Assembly: GCA_001414485.1 (NCBI GenBank)
Contig: LLEY01000132.1
Span: 1-64,000 of the forward strand
Direction: 5' to 3'
DNA from: Calycina herbarum
Lineage: Eukaryota > Ascomycota > Leotiomycetes > Helotiales > Pezizellaceae
DNA length: 64,000 nucleotides
Shown piece after piece: positions 45,948 to 57,969 of the stretch; within the stretch, counting starts at the first letter, position 1, and each line of letters begins with the position of its first letter. The translations under genes and the position numbers were made by a program. The notes under the pieces were generated by a model. It did no database searches, had not been told where the DNA came from, and saw only the letters and a list, made by a program, of their open reading frames with translations.

Positions 45948-47312
45948 TCATATCTGCCGGATTTCCTTTCCTCTCATTTCCGGACGTTCGACTTCCCATT
46001 CATCGCGTAGTACAGCAAACAGAGCATCGGCCACAAGTATGCTCAATCCCAAACTCCATACCAAGGTAATGGCATAAAAGAAATTTGCATTTCCACTACC
46101 AGCATAAATCCACAAATAGTAAAATGCTGGCCCCAGTAACGTTGCATAAAGTATTGTTGACAAAGCAAGGAATGTGTATCTCATCAGCGGGAAGACATGT
46201 CGATATAACGGCAATACTGCTAGGTACAACGATGTGTCCGAGATGGATGGGTATGGTTTGAATATTGCAAACACCCCCAGCAGAGTGATGATTACAAATA
46301 ATGGTTGTCGTCGAAGTCGAATCGTCAAGCCAGCAACGTAGGATGATAGTTGTAACCAGAATACGCCCAAGAAGAAATTCCGGAAGGAATCAAACATTTC
46401 GATAAAAAAGTACCACCAAAGTCCCACATTGGGAGTCAAGTCTGGGAGTAGTAATTGGACACCATAGGTAGATTCAATGAACTCCCACGAGCCTGTAATA
46501 ATGTAGGACATTTGCAACAGGGAATATAGAAATCCAGCAACTCCTGCAACGTTTCCTGCAACAAACCCATATATGGGGTCGTTTTGTTGTTTTGCTGGCC
46601 TGCGATCGTAACATAAAAGAAGAAGCGGAGGGAAAAGAAGTATTGGGTACATTGAGAGATATGAGGCGACGGATAGGGCAAACATGGACGTAAATGAAGA
46701 CCCGATTACAGCTTTGGATATAGCGTGCAGGATGGCGCAGGTGGTAAAGACGCTTGTTGGTCGACCAATGCAGGTTGCAATTGTGAAGGGGTTGAACAGA
46801 AAGCTATTGTCTAGTCAGCAATGCTCCATGCCCAAGAAACCAAAGATACTCACGCTGCTGCAATGGCATAACTAGTCCACTTCTTGTCCTTTCTGGGGGA
46901 AGAGTAAAGTTTGGAAGAACCAGCCTCTCCTGACTCGGCAATCTTCATCAGAGCATTTGCGCTCAATATGTCCACCAAAATATATAACAGATATGTGATT
47001 GACGGCCATGACATGGAGTTTGGGAGGAGTGCGAAGAGGGGGAGGAGTATTGGCGCTTGGTGGTAGACTCCCCCATCGTAGGGAGAGACATTGTGGTTGT
47101 AGAGAAATAGGCCTTCTTGTACTGCAATGGCATTAGCTTGAGCGTATAACACAATGGCAGCGGGTCTTACATCTCTTGAAGCTCGTTACCGGAGTCGATA
47201 TCTCAACTCGAGCAGTCAGTAGATCCGGCAGCCCTGGGAAACAGGTAAACAGCAGAAATCTCACAGCAGCAGCTGCGCCAAATATGGCGACTTTCCTTCT
47301 GTCGACATTCAT
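45948..47312 (-). CDS. GAB1: GPI transamidase subunit PIG-U/Gab1
   Basis: Exons 47312-47171, 47121-46854 and 46803-45948 give 421 residues in one frame. The first loop has the diagnostic RLQEGLFLYNHNVSPYDGG, and the splice from SFKR into it is exact. About ten membrane helices follow, with PTSVFTTCAILHAIS, the FNPFTIATC motif after the second splice and the block NVGLWWYFFIEMF typical of PIG-U. It is a subunit of the ER GPI-anchor transamidase that attaches GPI anchors to proteins. Introns are 49 and 50 nt. Divergent from NOP7 with only 267 bp between the start codons. Confidence 0.93.
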
Positions 47313-47579
47313 AGTGGTAGAGTTAGTGCTGGCGCAAAGGAGTGAAGCGCGATAGTTGTGGTGTTGTCTGCCCATCGGATTCTCGGCTTCAATGAGGGAA
47401 CACTAGAGGCTTGGCGCTGCGGAGTCGGACTCGGCCCGCTGCTGTCTCCGAGGGCGGTGAAGCTTGTCAATCAAGCCGAGCACATTTTCTTATCGCTGCT
47501 CCAAAACTTTTTTTCAAGAGAAAGTTCCCAACCCCACATACAACACCAAACCATCTTCAATTCTACAAGCACCGCAGCC
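47313..47579. promoter_or_regulatory. shared divergent promoter GAB1 / NOP7
   Basis: The 267 bp between the two ATGs must hold both promoters. No TATA box was seen. The frame of NOP7 is open upstream of its ATG back to 47358, but the first in-frame ATG with the family start (MGRIKKKG) is at 47580. Confidence 0.55.
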
Positions 47580-49628
47580 ATGGGACGAATTAAGAAGAAG
47601 GGAGTTGCTGGCCAGGCCAAGAACTTCATCACCAGAACTCAGGCCGTCAAAAAGCTGCAGATCAGTCTGCCAGATTTCCGAAAACTCTGCATCTGGAAGG
47701 GAATCTACCCCCGCGAACCTCGAAACAAGAAGAAAGCTTCCAAATCCTCCACCGCATCGACTACCTTCTACTATACCAAAGATATCCAATACCTCCTCCA
47801 CGAGCCGTTACTGCAGAAGTTCCGCGAACAAAAATCGCTCGAGAAGAAGATCTCGAAAGCTCTTGGGAGAGGAGATGCTCACGATGCCTCGAGATTGGAG
47901 CGCAATGCGTCGAGACCCGAGAAAACTGGAAAGACGAAATATACCCTCGATCATGTCATTCGAGAACGATATCCAACTTTCGTCGATGCGCTCCGCGATC
48001 TCGATGATTGTCTTTCGATGTTGTTCCTCTTCGCCAACCTCCCATCCACACCAACAGTTCCTGCAAAAATGATCGCGCGATGCGAGCGTCTGTGCCTGGA
48101 GTTTGAGCATTACCTGATTGTGTCAAACAGTCTACGAAAATCTTTCCTTTCAATCAAGGGAATTTACTACCAGGCGACCATTCAGGGCCAAGATATTCTA
48201 TGGCTCGTTCCATACAGATTCAATCAGCGAGTCACAGGAGATGTCGATTTCAGAATCATGGGAACTTTCGTTGAATTCTACCAGACTCTGTTGGGATTTG
48301 TCAACTTCCGTCTTTACACGTCCGTTGGACTAGTTTACCCTCCCAAATTCGATCTCACCAAGGACGACCAAGGTGCAGAACTCGGCGCATTTGCTTTGGA
48401 AGGAAATGGTGTTGGTGCCCTCGAGCAGCCAAAGCAAATCGCGAATGGAACAAATGCGACACCTAACCCAAAGCTCCAGGCCGAAATCGATAAACTCATG
48501 TCACAATTAAACAACGGCGAGAAGGAAGACAAAGAAATGATGGAAGCCCCAACGGGCGAGGAAGATGGGGATGAAGAGGAGGAAGCCACAGAGACAATGG
48601 ATAAATTTGAGCCCGCCGCACCAGGTGGTGATATTTTACTCCAACCCTCGTATTCAGCAACCGACCCTTCGACACTTTTCTCCAACTTCACATTTTTCCT
48701 TTCACGAGAGACGCCTAGACAGCCAATAGAATTTATTCTACGAGCCTTTGGGTGTAAGCGCATTGGGTGGGATGCCGTATTGGGTGAAGGCGCATACACA
48801 CACAACGAGTTGGATCCATCCATCACTCACCAAGTTGTTGACCGTCCTCCTATACAAGTCGACCCTGAGACTGAGGAGGCTGCTGACAACCAAACTGCAC
48901 AAAAGTTACAAAGAGGAGCTCGGGTACCTGGTAGAATCTATATCCAACCTCAATGGATCTGGGATTGTGTTAATGACGAGGAGTTGAAGAGACCCGATTT
49001 ATATGCTCCTGGTGCTTCACTACCACCTCATCTCAGTCCTTTCGTCAAGAAGGTCCGCGGTCAATACGATCCTAGCGCACCACTTAACGAGCAAGAGCGT
49101 GAGGACGAGGAACTGGAAGTCGAAAGCGACGAGGAGCATGAGGTGGATGAGGAAGACGCCGAGGAATTGGCTGCTCAAAAACCAAAAACCCTCGTTGATT
49201 TGGAAGTTGACGCAACCGCTGCGGGTATGGATGTGGCAGGTTCTGACGACGACGATGAAGAAAGTGATGCAGCACCAGAGGAATTTGGAGGTTTCTCGGA
49301 CGCCGAAGATGAGTCGGAAGACGAAGCTACTTCAACGGCGCTACAGAGACAACGCGAATTGGAGGCTGAATTAACTGGTGTTCAACTTGAAGAGAAGGTG
49401 GTTGACCCTCGAGCAAAGGCCAAGGCAGATGCCAAGAAGAAGGCCGCAAAGAAGACCAAGGAGGATGACGAGGAGCTTGAGAGAGCCAAGATGATGATGA
49501 GCCGAAAGAAGCGAAAGATTCTGGAGAAGATGGTATACAGCAATAAGAAGAAAGATGCCGAGGCAGAGACTCTGCGACACAAGAGGAGAAAGATTGAGAA
49601 ATCGGGGAAAGCTGCTCCACGGGAGTGA
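47580..49628 (+). CDS. NOP7: Pescadillo homolog, 60S ribosome biogenesis factor
   Basis: Single exon, 682 residues. The start [20 protein letters not shown] and the conserved N-terminal domain ([37 protein letters not shown]) are typical of Pescadillo. A BRCT domain spans about residues 355-475, closing with [14 protein letters not shown]. The C-terminus is acidic, then a basic coiled coil ([19 protein letters not shown]) with nuclear signals. It works with Erb1 and Ytm1 (the PeBoW complex) in pre-60S assembly in the nucleolus. The gene lacks introns, unlike most neighbours. The divergent partner is GAB1. Confidence 0.95.
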   Translation: MGRIKKKGVAGQAKNFITRTQAVKKLQISLPDFRKLCIWKGIYPREPRNKKKASKSSTASTTFYYTKDIQYLLHEPLLQKFREQKSLEKKISKALGRGDAHDASRLERNASRPEKTGKTKYTLDHVIRERYPTFVDALRDLDDCLSMLFLFANLPSTPTVPAKMIARCERLCLEFEHYLIVSNSLRKSFLSIKGIYYQATIQGQDILWLVPYRFNQRVTGDVDFRIMGTFVEFYQTLLGFVNFRLYTSVGLVYPPKFDLTKDDQGAELGAFALEGNGVGALEQPKQIANGTNATPNPKLQAEIDKLMSQLNNGEKEDKEMMEAPTGEEDGDEEEEATETMDKFEPAAPGGDILLQPSYSATDPSTLFSNFTFFLSRETPRQPIEFILRAFGCKRIGWDAVLGEGAYTHNELDPSITHQVVDRPPIQVDPETEEAADNQTAQKLQRGARVPGRIYIQPQWIWDCVNDEELKRPDLYAPGASLPPHLSPFVKKVRGQYDPSAPLNEQEREDEELEVESDEEHEVDEEDAEELAAQKPKTLVDLEVDATAAGMDVAGSDDDDEESDAAPEEFGGFSDAEDESEDEATSTALQRQRELEAELTGVQLEEKVVDPRAKAKADAKKKAAKKTKEDDEELERAKMMMSRKKRKILEKMVYSNKKKDAEAETLRHKRRKIEKSGKAAPRE

Positions 49629-50039
49629 GTGATGGGTGATGGGCTTTAAAAGTGTGGAGTTTTGAGGCGTTTGGGAGGGGAATGCTGTACTTTACAATAA
49701 CCTCAGATGTCATGAATAGATAACTCAAAGACCCCCCCCCCAAAAAAAACACTTCTATGTATAACTGTGAAGTAAATAAAGTTATTAACTCTCGTAAGCC
49801 CCACCCGTTGTCCCTTGATGTACAAGTACCCCAGATGATGCCAAGCCAAGGTTCCGAAAGCGGCCTCCTTGTAAATTCATGTGAAAATGATCCAACGCGA
49901 CAACAACTCACTCTCCATCAACCAGCTTCACTCCTTCCTTGCTTCGCATATTCCCCGGATATTTGTCCAGCAATGACATGACGCATCGAGGCCTCAAGGT
50001 CCGCTCTAGGACCTTTCAACCCTGATAACCACCATCAAA
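49629..50039. other. intergenic
   Basis: 3' flank of NOP7 with C- and A-runs near 49733-49750, and the leader of the next gene. Nothing else seen. Confidence 0.5.
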
Positions 50040-53000
50040 ATGGCCTCGCAACCAAAGGCTGCCCCAGATGTCATTCGGAGCCGAGATGCATCGGATAAAA
50101 CCCCCCTCGACCGTCGAACAATGACCAGCACATCGAGTTCCAATGTGCGATACAGTTTTGGGAGCAGTGAGACGGGCGAATCGAGCACCGCAAGTCACAA
50201 AGACGCCTCTTCGTTTGTTGAGCACACCGGGGGAGTGGTAGACGATGATGGAGGAAAGAACGGGAAGTTGGAAAAACAACAAGTGGCGGCAGTAAAGAGT
50301 GGGAAGGGAAGTCATAGAAGCCATAGGAGCAGGTCGAGTGGTGGATTTCTATTATCGAAATCGGCATTCGAGCCTCCTTCGTCAAATGTACCCGAGCCAG
50401 AGCATATCCCGCGCCAACGCGCCCCAGCCCACGATCGCAAGGGCAAGGCTGCAATACGAAATACCAATCCGGAGAAACGGCATACGAAGACGCTTTCCAA
50501 CCTTGGTACACGAGTTCGTAGCAGCCCATTAGCTGGTAATGTGACGAATGCATCACCGGGTCAGGAGAAAAGTCTAGATATCACAAAACACGATGGGGCC
50601 GAAGGGGACAATAATGGAGAAGAGAAACCTACGGCTCCGAGTCTCGATGTGGACTCTGCCCAGATTGTGAATCTGGCTCTCAATTTGAATGAAAGCCGGA
50701 GAATTGCTGCCAGGCGGAACATATCCACCCCTATGCCACCCATTACCCAAGATTTTGCTGAAGGCTTTGCTGGGGGAAGTCTTCGCCATCATCTACAGCA
50801 ACAGAGACGATCGTCTAGAAATATATCACCGAAGCCAGAACGTGGAGAAAGAGGGACTGCATCCCTACCCAGGATTCCCTCCGGCCATAGATCCAACAGC
50901 CCCTTGCAACCTGCCTTCGAATCACAATCGGATGGGATATACCAGTATCATTTCTCACAGTCAACGTTAGCCCGTGCAGAAAAAGCCAAGAATGCGATTG
51001 AACTTATGGCTCAGTATCGTCGATTGCTCCAATATGTACCCCCTTTGAAACCCCAACCCCACGTTGAACGTACCACTACTGAGGAATCCGGAAATGACCC
51101 TACGTCTCCCACTTCTGCTCCTACCTCCAGAGCAACCTCTGCAACTTTCCCTACACCAAGGCCATTGGGAAGACCTTATAATCCTTTGCAGTATATCAGG
51201 AATCGGAAGGTTCGTCTCCGTACTAGTAAGACTATCAACGAAGAGGCCGAAGGCTTTGGAGACGTTGATAAAGTAACATCATGGGTTGATGGGATATCAA
51301 CAGAATCGTCGCTCCAGGAGTTCCAATCTTCGGATTGTTTGTTCTTACCCATTTTGTCCAAGCCCTCAGAAGAAGCAACTTCTCCGCATGCATCCCCAAA
51401 ATCTAGTATCAGTAAGAATCAAAGAGTGAAACGCCCTCGAAATGATTGGATTACCGACCCGACGGATATGTTAGCAGACGTGTTTTGGTTAGAGCAGGAA
51501 GATCACAAGAAACTGATCGAGGATAATCATGGAAGAAGGATATTTCCACAAAAGGTCGAACTTAAGCGCCCAATGTCACGAAGGAGCGATGACCCAACTC
51601 CTCAACACACACCCAGTCCCGCTCATAACAAATTAGAGTCCCCCGAGACTGATTTACGAATTGATACGAAGTTACCTGATTTCAAATCTGTAAAGACCGA
51701 AACGGAGAAACACTCGGATAGCGCTACTTCAAAAGCCAAACAGAAACTGCGACATGTGAGAGATGCTGCACGCGGACATCATGGATATCACAGTCCAGCA
51801 GAACATGGGGGCCACAAGATTCGTTCCAGAAGCAGGTCAGATTCTTCCTCTGAGAGTGATCGCCGCCCACACAAATCATCTAGAAAGAGGCGAAGTGGTA
51901 CAACAGATAGCCATGATCGTCATGGGGCGGATATTCTAGAAAAACAGATGATGGAAATGCTTGCGAGGGAGTCGAAAGAGAGCGATTGGAATCTTTCCAA
52001 CGACGATAACCAGCGGACACGATACTCGAGCGATTTCCCAAAACCAGTAGCCGTAGCAAGGTCGGAATCCACTAAGAACGGGTCAGCTGTGAACAGTCGA
52101 TCCGGGTCTGTCATCAACAAGGAAAGAAATGGAGGCCCAACCCGATACTATTCATCCGGTAGAGCAAGTCTTGAAGTCTCAGGTGTCAACCCACGGCGTT
52201 CTATGGATGAACTTGATAATACTGCTCCTAATTCTCCGCAGACGAGAGCTTCAAGAGCTTCGCTTGCCTTCATTCCAAGTATAGCTATGGATCTATCACC
52301 TCCTGCTAGTCGATCCACTTCTCCATTGAGGACACCTCTGTCGAAGCCCAGACACAAAATCACACCTTTCCGTGATCAAAGCACGGATCGAAGCCGTCAA
52401 CGTTTACCATTTGAGGAAGACTCGCCCCTCTCGGCTCATCTCAAAGAACTTGCCCCAGAAAGTCCAAGTACGGCTGAAAGACGTAGGCGGTCGATGAGTC
52501 CTGTGAAACTATTAACAGGCCGCAAAACGGATGAAACTGTAAAGCATCCTCTCAAGAAGAACGGAAGTTTACGAAAAGCAAAAGGAGAGGATTCCGGTAT
52601 CAAGGGTCTTTTCAAGAGTAGTCGCAATCCAGTCACGAGAGTTAGTGATTTTATCTGGAAAAGTGCCAAAGAACAGTTACCAAGTTTCAACTCTGGATTT
52701 TCCACCGACGAGTCGGAGGCAGAAGATATCAAAACCCCACAATCAAAGACCCAAGTTAGTCATTCACGAGCAAGTTCAGTGGGAATTTCAGACGAGGAAA
52801 TGTCAGAGTTACTCGCCAAAAGAGGGGAAGCGCCTTATTCTCACGACCTCCCAACTTTCACATCTCCCTTCGAAGATCGAGGACGTCCTACAAAGAGTCG
52901 AACCGATGAATTGAAATGCAAATCCGAACCCCAGTCTACAGAAACAATACCAAGCAGTACCTCAACACTCAAACCACCTCCCAGAATCGATGTACATAAT

Positions 53001-53879
53001 GCATCACCAACTTCTTCGCCTGATGGACCTGCCATTCGCCGATTACGAGATTCATCTCCTTCCGATGTTGATTCTCGCCGTCAGAGTTTAGCAACAGGCG
53101 CTCGTCTCAATGAAATCCTCGGAATGCCAGGCCAGCGACGAAACGCCCTTCCAATGACTGGTCTCGCGAACCTAGAAGTAAGTCGGCAAAACAGAGCATC
53201 GGCGGAAAGTAGACGGCACTGGTCCATCTCCGACCGCGAAGTTTCCGTGCAACGAGGTCCAATGACTAAAGTCGAGATCGCTCGTGTACGAGCCCTCCTC
53301 CTCGGTTCGGGAATCAAAGCCAAAGAAATCTCCAGGAGAGCAGCTGAACTCCAGGATCTGAGGGATGTTGATAGTCCCCATTACTCGGGTATCGCTCAAC
53401 TCGCACCGGATAACGAAACTACAAACTTTGTGGCGCCGAGGAGTAGACAACATATTCTCGCTGCGCAACTCCTAAGCACCGACGTGCAACTCTCCTCCCG
53501 AGTCTTCAAATCCTCTGCAGACAACTTCTCGCAGAAAATTATTAATGATTTGCTCGTTAATATTGAATCTCTCCAATCTCGACTCACCAATAACCTTACG
53601 CCTATGACGCGCAAAACGGGCGATGAAGCGGATGAAGTTAGTAAGGATTTGGTTATGGGCCAGACGCTTATGGTTAAACGCCTTGGAGATAAGATTGATG
53701 TCATGATGCGTAGACGGAGACGACGATTTCGGTGGTTGAGGAGGGGGGGTTGGGTGCTTGTTGAGTGGGGGCTGGTGGGGGTTATGTGGTGGGTTTGGTT
53801 CTTGGTTGTTCTTGCTAGGGTTGTTTTGGGGGTTGGGAGGGGAGTGGTGGGGGGTGTTAGGTGGTTGTTTTGGTTGTAG
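50040..53879 (+). CDS. large low-complexity protein with C-terminal membrane helices
   Basis: Single open frame of 1,279 residues with ATG at 50040. Most of it is Ser/Pro/Arg-rich and predicted disordered. A conserved-looking block near residues 380-420 (PYNPLQYIRNRKVRLR, then AEGFGDVDKVTSWVD) and another near 470-500 (KRPRNDWITDPTDMLADVFW) stand out. Toward the C-terminus (about residues 1090-1210) are helical parts (KVEIARVRALLLGSGIKAKE), and the end is a basic run RRRRRR followed by two hydrophobic helices (LVEWGLVGVMWWVWFLVVL). It looks like a fungal membrane-tethered scaffold. I do not recognise the family and give no function. No intron is needed. Confidence 0.75.
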   Translation: MASQPKAAPDVIRSRDASDKTPLDRRTMTSTSSSNVRYSFGSSETGESSTASHKDASSFVEHTGGVVDDDGGKNGKLEKQQVAAVKSGKGSHRSHRSRSSGGFLLSKSAFEPPSSNVPEPEHIPRQRAPAHDRKGKAAIRNTNPEKRHTKTLSNLGTRVRSSPLAGNVTNASPGQEKSLDITKHDGAEGDNNGEEKPTAPSLDVDSAQIVNLALNLNESRRIAARRNISTPMPPITQDFAEGFAGGSLRHHLQQQRRSSRNISPKPERGERGTASLPRIPSGHRSNSPLQPAFESQSDGIYQYHFSQSTLARAEKAKNAIELMAQYRRLLQYVPPLKPQPHVERTTTEESGNDPTSPTSAPTSRATSATFPTPRPLGRPYNPLQYIRNRKVRLRTSKTINEEAEGFGDVDKVTSWVDGISTESSLQEFQSSDCLFLPILSKPSEEATSPHASPKSSISKNQRVKRPRNDWITDPTDMLADVFWLEQEDHKKLIEDNHGRRIFPQKVELKRPMSRRSDDPTPQHTPSPAHNKLESPETDLRIDTKLPDFKSVKTETEKHSDSATSKAKQKLRHVRDAARGHHGYHSPAEHGGHKIRSRSRSDSSSESDRRPHKSSRKRRSGTTDSHDRHGADILEKQMMEMLARESKESDWNLSNDDNQRTRYSSDFPKPVAVARSESTKNGSAVNSRSGSVINKERNGGPTRYYSSGRASLEVSGVNPRRSMDELDNTAPNSPQTRASRASLAFIPSIAMDLSPPASRSTSPLRTPLSKPRHKITPFRDQSTDRSRQRLPFEEDSPLSAHLKELAPESPSTAERRRRSMSPVKLLTGRKTDETVKHPLKKNGSLRKAKGEDSGIKGLFKSSRNPVTRVSDFIWKSAKEQLPSFNSGFSTDESEAEDIKTPQSKTQVSHSRASSVGISDEEMSELLAKRGEAPYSHDLPTFTSPFEDRGRPTKSRTDELKCKSEPQSTETIPSSTSTLKPPPRIDVHNASPTSSPDGPAIRRLRDSSPSDVDSRRQSLATGARLNEILGMPGQRRNALPMTGLANLEVSRQNRASAESRRHWSISDREVSVQRGPMTKVEIARVRALLLGSGIKAKEISRRAAELQDLRDVDSPHYSGIAQLAPDNETTNFVAPRSRQHILAAQLLSTDVQLSSRVFKSSADNFSQKIINDLLVNIESLQSRLTNNLTPMTRKTGDEADEVSKDLVMGQTLMVKRLGDKIDVMMRRRRRRFRWLRRGGWVLVEWGLVGVMWWVWFLVVLARVVLGVGRGVVGGVRWLFWL

Positions 53880-54079
53880 GTGAGATGGGGGTGTGTGTGG
53901 AGAGTGTATGATGGTGTGAGCGAGGGGGTGTCTTATATCTAGGATAGAACTAGGTTGTGGAAAGAGGGTTCTCGGTTGGATTCGAAATCGAGTGTGTGTT
54001 TATTTGATAGGTGGTAGGATAGTTTTGATACCCGGTCTTTGGTTTTATTAGTTCGGACTCTTCTTTAATAGTAATATAT

Positions 54080-55290
54080 TATTCATCCTTGCGCTTCTTT
54101 CTTAGGTTGGTATGGGATATGATGGATGAGAGAGGATGTAATAGAATAGAATAGTAGGTTGAAACACGTGTTTTTTAGTCGGAAATAATTATCTATTAGT
54201 AAAGAAGTAAGATTATCTATATTTCTATATTTCTCCGTTATATTAGAGTAATTTAATTTCTTCTGTTTATCAAAGAATACTCTACTTATTTTCATATTTG
54301 AGTAAAATATTTTTTTTATATTCTTTTTCTTATTATCTTTTTATTAACTTTAGTTAATAGAGTAAAAGAAGTAGATTAAATCTAATATTTAAGTAAATTT
54401 AGTTAAAGTATACTATTATTCTAACTAAATTAATAAATTCTTTTAAGAAAGAGAAGCTTTAGAAATTATTAATAATTAAAATAAATAGTTATACTAGTCG
54501 GCTTATACCCGGTTTATCTTATTATTAGATAAGAGTTTAAGAAATTAGCTAACTTATAATAATTATTAGCTATACTAACTCCGGCTATCTAGTAACTTTA
54601 GCTAATTATATAATTAATTATATTCTATAGTAACTGTTGGTTTAACTTAGTAGTCAATAGCTTGATATAAAAAGAGTATATTATCGTTATAACTATCGTT
54701 GATATATACCGAGTACAGTTTGGAATCGGTTCTACTTAAATACCTGCCCTCCTCGTTAAGCGAGAAGGGCACGTAGAAGTACTAACCACTTGTATATACC
54801 GACAGAAATACTTAGTAGTTAAAATTATAACTAGATGATTTTATTACTATAAAAAGCACTTTAAATAACAAAGATACTATAATAGTAATCTTTATAAACT
54901 ATACTATTACCTAGTATTATTACTTTATTAGCTATAATACAAGAGTAACAAGACATTCTAATTTTGTTATAATTTCATTTAAAACTTACGTCGACGTTTC
55001 AGAAGATAACTTTATTTATAGCTACTAATTAAGAGTACTAGGCAAGTTAAATACGCTATAATAGCAACTGTAATAAAATATCTCGTTACTCTCGTTTCTT
55101 CTATACTTATAGTCTTAATATTAGGATTCTATTTTAAGAAAGATCTACTTTATAGAATCTAGATAATGCTTAGAATAATGTTCGTTTAGGCTACTATACT
55201 CTTGTTTAAGACATTAGCTAAGAGAATTAAAATATTTTCTATTATAGCCGCATAAGTTTTTAGTATTTCCTCCTTATATTACCAAGTATA
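54080..55290. repeat. RIP-type AT-rich block
   Basis: Very AT-rich with stops in all frames and dense TAA/TAG; no ORF. It starts close after the end of the large gene and ends sharply near 55,290, where normal base composition returns. It looks like RIP-mutated repeat DNA; the parent element is not identifiable. Confidence 0.6.
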
Positions 55291-56439
55291 ATGGACGCTA
55301 AAAGACATATTAGGTTTGCAGCCGTCGAAGTCGTGTTTATAAGAAGTGCGGATTCGTCGAATCAGTGCCTAGTTTTATGTTAATCGTGGTCTTTTCTGGC
55401 TGATGGGAGCTATACTATAACCAACTGAGACTTTTCTCGCATGCACGCTTTTACTCTGGAAAACGGAATGTTTGGGTTCCTCGATAACATATTTTGTGCC
55501 TTTGCTATCTCAGAAATTAAGAACATTTCAACCGACCACGTGGTTTGATGGCGGGCAAACCCTTAGATCTTTGACTACATACCAAGTAAACCAGCTCGTC
55601 CGTTCCTAGCCCATAGTATCGTTGTCATGTGACCATCCTCCGCTTCTTCCCCTTACGTCTTCTATTGCAAAATAGTGAAGTTGTTGGTATGACTTGAGGT
55701 TATAAAACTGGTACCTAAACTGGTGCTCAAAGTGGTGTATTATTCATGTCTTGTCTTGTCAAAGTAGCTACGTAGGTCCTTCTTATATAGCCCTTTTCCA
55801 GGTCACGTGAACTAGCTACAAAGTAGTATTCACCTGAAACGACAGAGGTACATTTTTTGAAATAATCGGATTAAGCGTTAAGAAGGCCCGAGAGTGATGC
55901 ACAACAAAACGGTTCACACGCTGTACGATACTGTCAAATTCTTTTAAGAAGGGGTTCCACGCGCGGGATTATCTTACCTACTTTTGGTCATTCCTGTCTA
56001 CAGCTCTCATTGTTCCTTGTTTTTATGCTAGTTCGAGGCATATTCATAAATTACTTAAGACTATTAAAATAGCTATTTCGAAAAATTAAGTTGGATTGAT
56101 CTAAAGGATTTAGAGTAATACCACAAAAGGCTAGCACAACAACCCTTTTCTTGCCCATTGTGAGGTTATCGCCATCCTTTTGCTCTACTGTTGTTTATTG
56201 CCTCTTTTTTCAACCCATCTAACTCATGAGACTCCCATGCCAAACTTGGTATATGATGATACAAACCGAAAAATCATGCACCTGATGAATTTACATACAA
56301 CTTTCGCTTATTTTATTCAGAGCAATACTTACTAAGCGTAGTATTTTCTGAGCGTCCTTAGCTAATTTTCAGCTCATTTTCTCGCTTGAACTCACCCCCC
56401 TTTTTTCACTCCTACTATATATATATTATATAAAATTAA
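55291..56439. other. non-RIP island between repeat blocks
   Basis: Normal-composition DNA with no recognisable gene. It may be old intergenic sequence left between two insertions. Confidence 0.35.
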
Positions 56440-57600
56440 GTATGAACAGTAATAGAAATGAAAGCTCTATCCACGGAAATCATTATCCCCACCATGATCT
56501 ACTATCTTCTGAAGAGTCTTTCTTAACTCTTGCTTATTAGTATTCTGTCCACTTCTGCTAACAATAATAGTACGCTGCTAGAGAGGGACCTCACAGCGAG
56601 AAGTCTTCCGCTTAGGGGCCTAGCGACCTTTGGATCTCCGGTGTTTTTTAGCCATTTTATGTTATAATAGCCGGTTCCCCTTCTCCTGCGCTTTCGCTTA
56701 GAGTCGGCGGAAGCAAGTGCAGGTCGGAAGCAAGTGCAGGAGTCTGTACGATTTTACTAGTACTTTATTTTATATTACTCCTCTACCTAAATCTAGGTAC
56801 CTAATTAATATAAACCCTATACTCTCTTAATCCGAGGACTTCTTGTCTTCACTCTCTATTATCTCCTCCTTCCTTTATATATTACTAAGATTAAGGACTA
56901 CTTCTTCCTCTTCTCTACCTAGTTCCTCTGGAATAAGATCTCCTTAAAGTGCCTTAGCCTCTTATACAGCTTAAAGTAACCCAAGGTAATACTCCTCTTA
57001 TAGAAAAGCTTACTTAAAGATAGTAGGCTCTTTATCTAGCTAGTAGATTAGTTTAGTTAACTTAAGAGGTATAAACTCTCCCTGCTTCTTCATCTCTGCT
57101 ACGTAAGCCTTATAAGCCCTCTCGTCCTTATAAGCTTATATACTAAGAGTAAGAAGTCCCTTCTTTACCTTAGTAATAGCTTAAGCAAGGTCCTTCTTTG
57201 CCTTCTTAAGAGCCTTATTCTTCCTCTCTATTATAAGGTAATCCTTTCTTTTATATACGTCTTGTATAATAATCACCCTACCCTTGTAAATACTCCTCCT
57301 CAAGCCCTTCTTACACTTTATATCTTCGTATATCTTCTCTTATAAGATATAATGTTAAACTATAATAAGGTAGGATTTTTATAGGTCGACGCTTACTTAC
57401 TTTATTATACTCTTAAAGAGCTCTACTAAAAGATCAGAAAACTAGGTAGGATCGCGAGAACTAAGGGCTTATACTTTAGTAGTAGTACTCTATATTTTAG
57501 TAGGTTAAGTAAGTAAGAGAAGAGGGAGAGTAATCTCGTCATCGACATTCATTTCATCTACTAAGCGCTTCTTCTTATTATATAACTGTATCTTCTTCTC
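56440..57600 (-). mobile_element. RIP-degraded transposon ORF fragment
   Basis: Read on the minus strand, one frame from 57600 to about 56450 gives a basic, helical protein-like sequence interrupted mainly by TAG/TAA where CAG/CAA would fit (for example KALKKAKKDLA, then YKAYVAEMKKQGEFIPLKL, later KHRRSKGR). That pattern is what RIP leaves in a former ORF. The family is not clear to me; a transposon-encoded protein is likely because of the neighbourhood. Confidence 0.45.
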
Positions 57601-57618
57601 TACTGCTTTCTATAAGAG

Positions 57619-57969
57619 TGTCACGAATCACGTGTAAGCATGTGACGAGTAAAGACCAGGCGGCGCCCTGACAGGTTAAGCACTATCGGAAACTCTTATA
57701 GAAGAAGGATCATTAGACTAGCTAAGCGATCTATGGATTTCTTTTGGTGAAGGACATCACGTGACCTAGTCGCCTGAGTCGCTTGAGTCGCCTGTCGACT
57801 AAAGCGATCAGGGCGAGCGACTAGAGCGATTAGAACGGAGGACTACAGTTCTATATAAGACTGGCACGTCTGCTATTAGATAGGAGCTTCGTACTCAACT
57901 TTAGTTATTAATCTTATTATCTTATTTGACATCTTTGATACAAGTAACGAGTTCACTTCTAAGTAAACA
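57619..57969 (+). repeat. 5' LTR of Ty3/Gypsy element
   Basis: Starts TGTCACGAATCACGTG and ends with ..AAACA, about 351 bp. It has two CACGTG boxes (57631 and 57758), a TATA-like CTATATAAGA near 57850, and a small tandem repeat GTCGCCTGAGTCGCTTGAGTC around 57769-57795. A possible primer-binding site, ACCCGGCGCATC, follows directly. The composition is not RIP-like. No 3' copy is seen by 64,000, so the LTR call rests on the TG..CA ends, the promoter-like content and the downstream gag. Confidence 0.6.

Noticed and set aside
49327..49911. 194-codon minus-strand frame over the NOP7 end
   Set aside because: Antisense to the lysine/glutamate-rich NOP7 tail; composition (Ser/Leu/Pro-rich) is the mirror of that region.
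50040..53879. Assignment of the 1,279-residue protein to a named eisosome or lipid-transfer family
   Set aside because: Only low-complexity character, a short RNRKVR-type block and C-terminal helices are visible; this is not enough to name a family.
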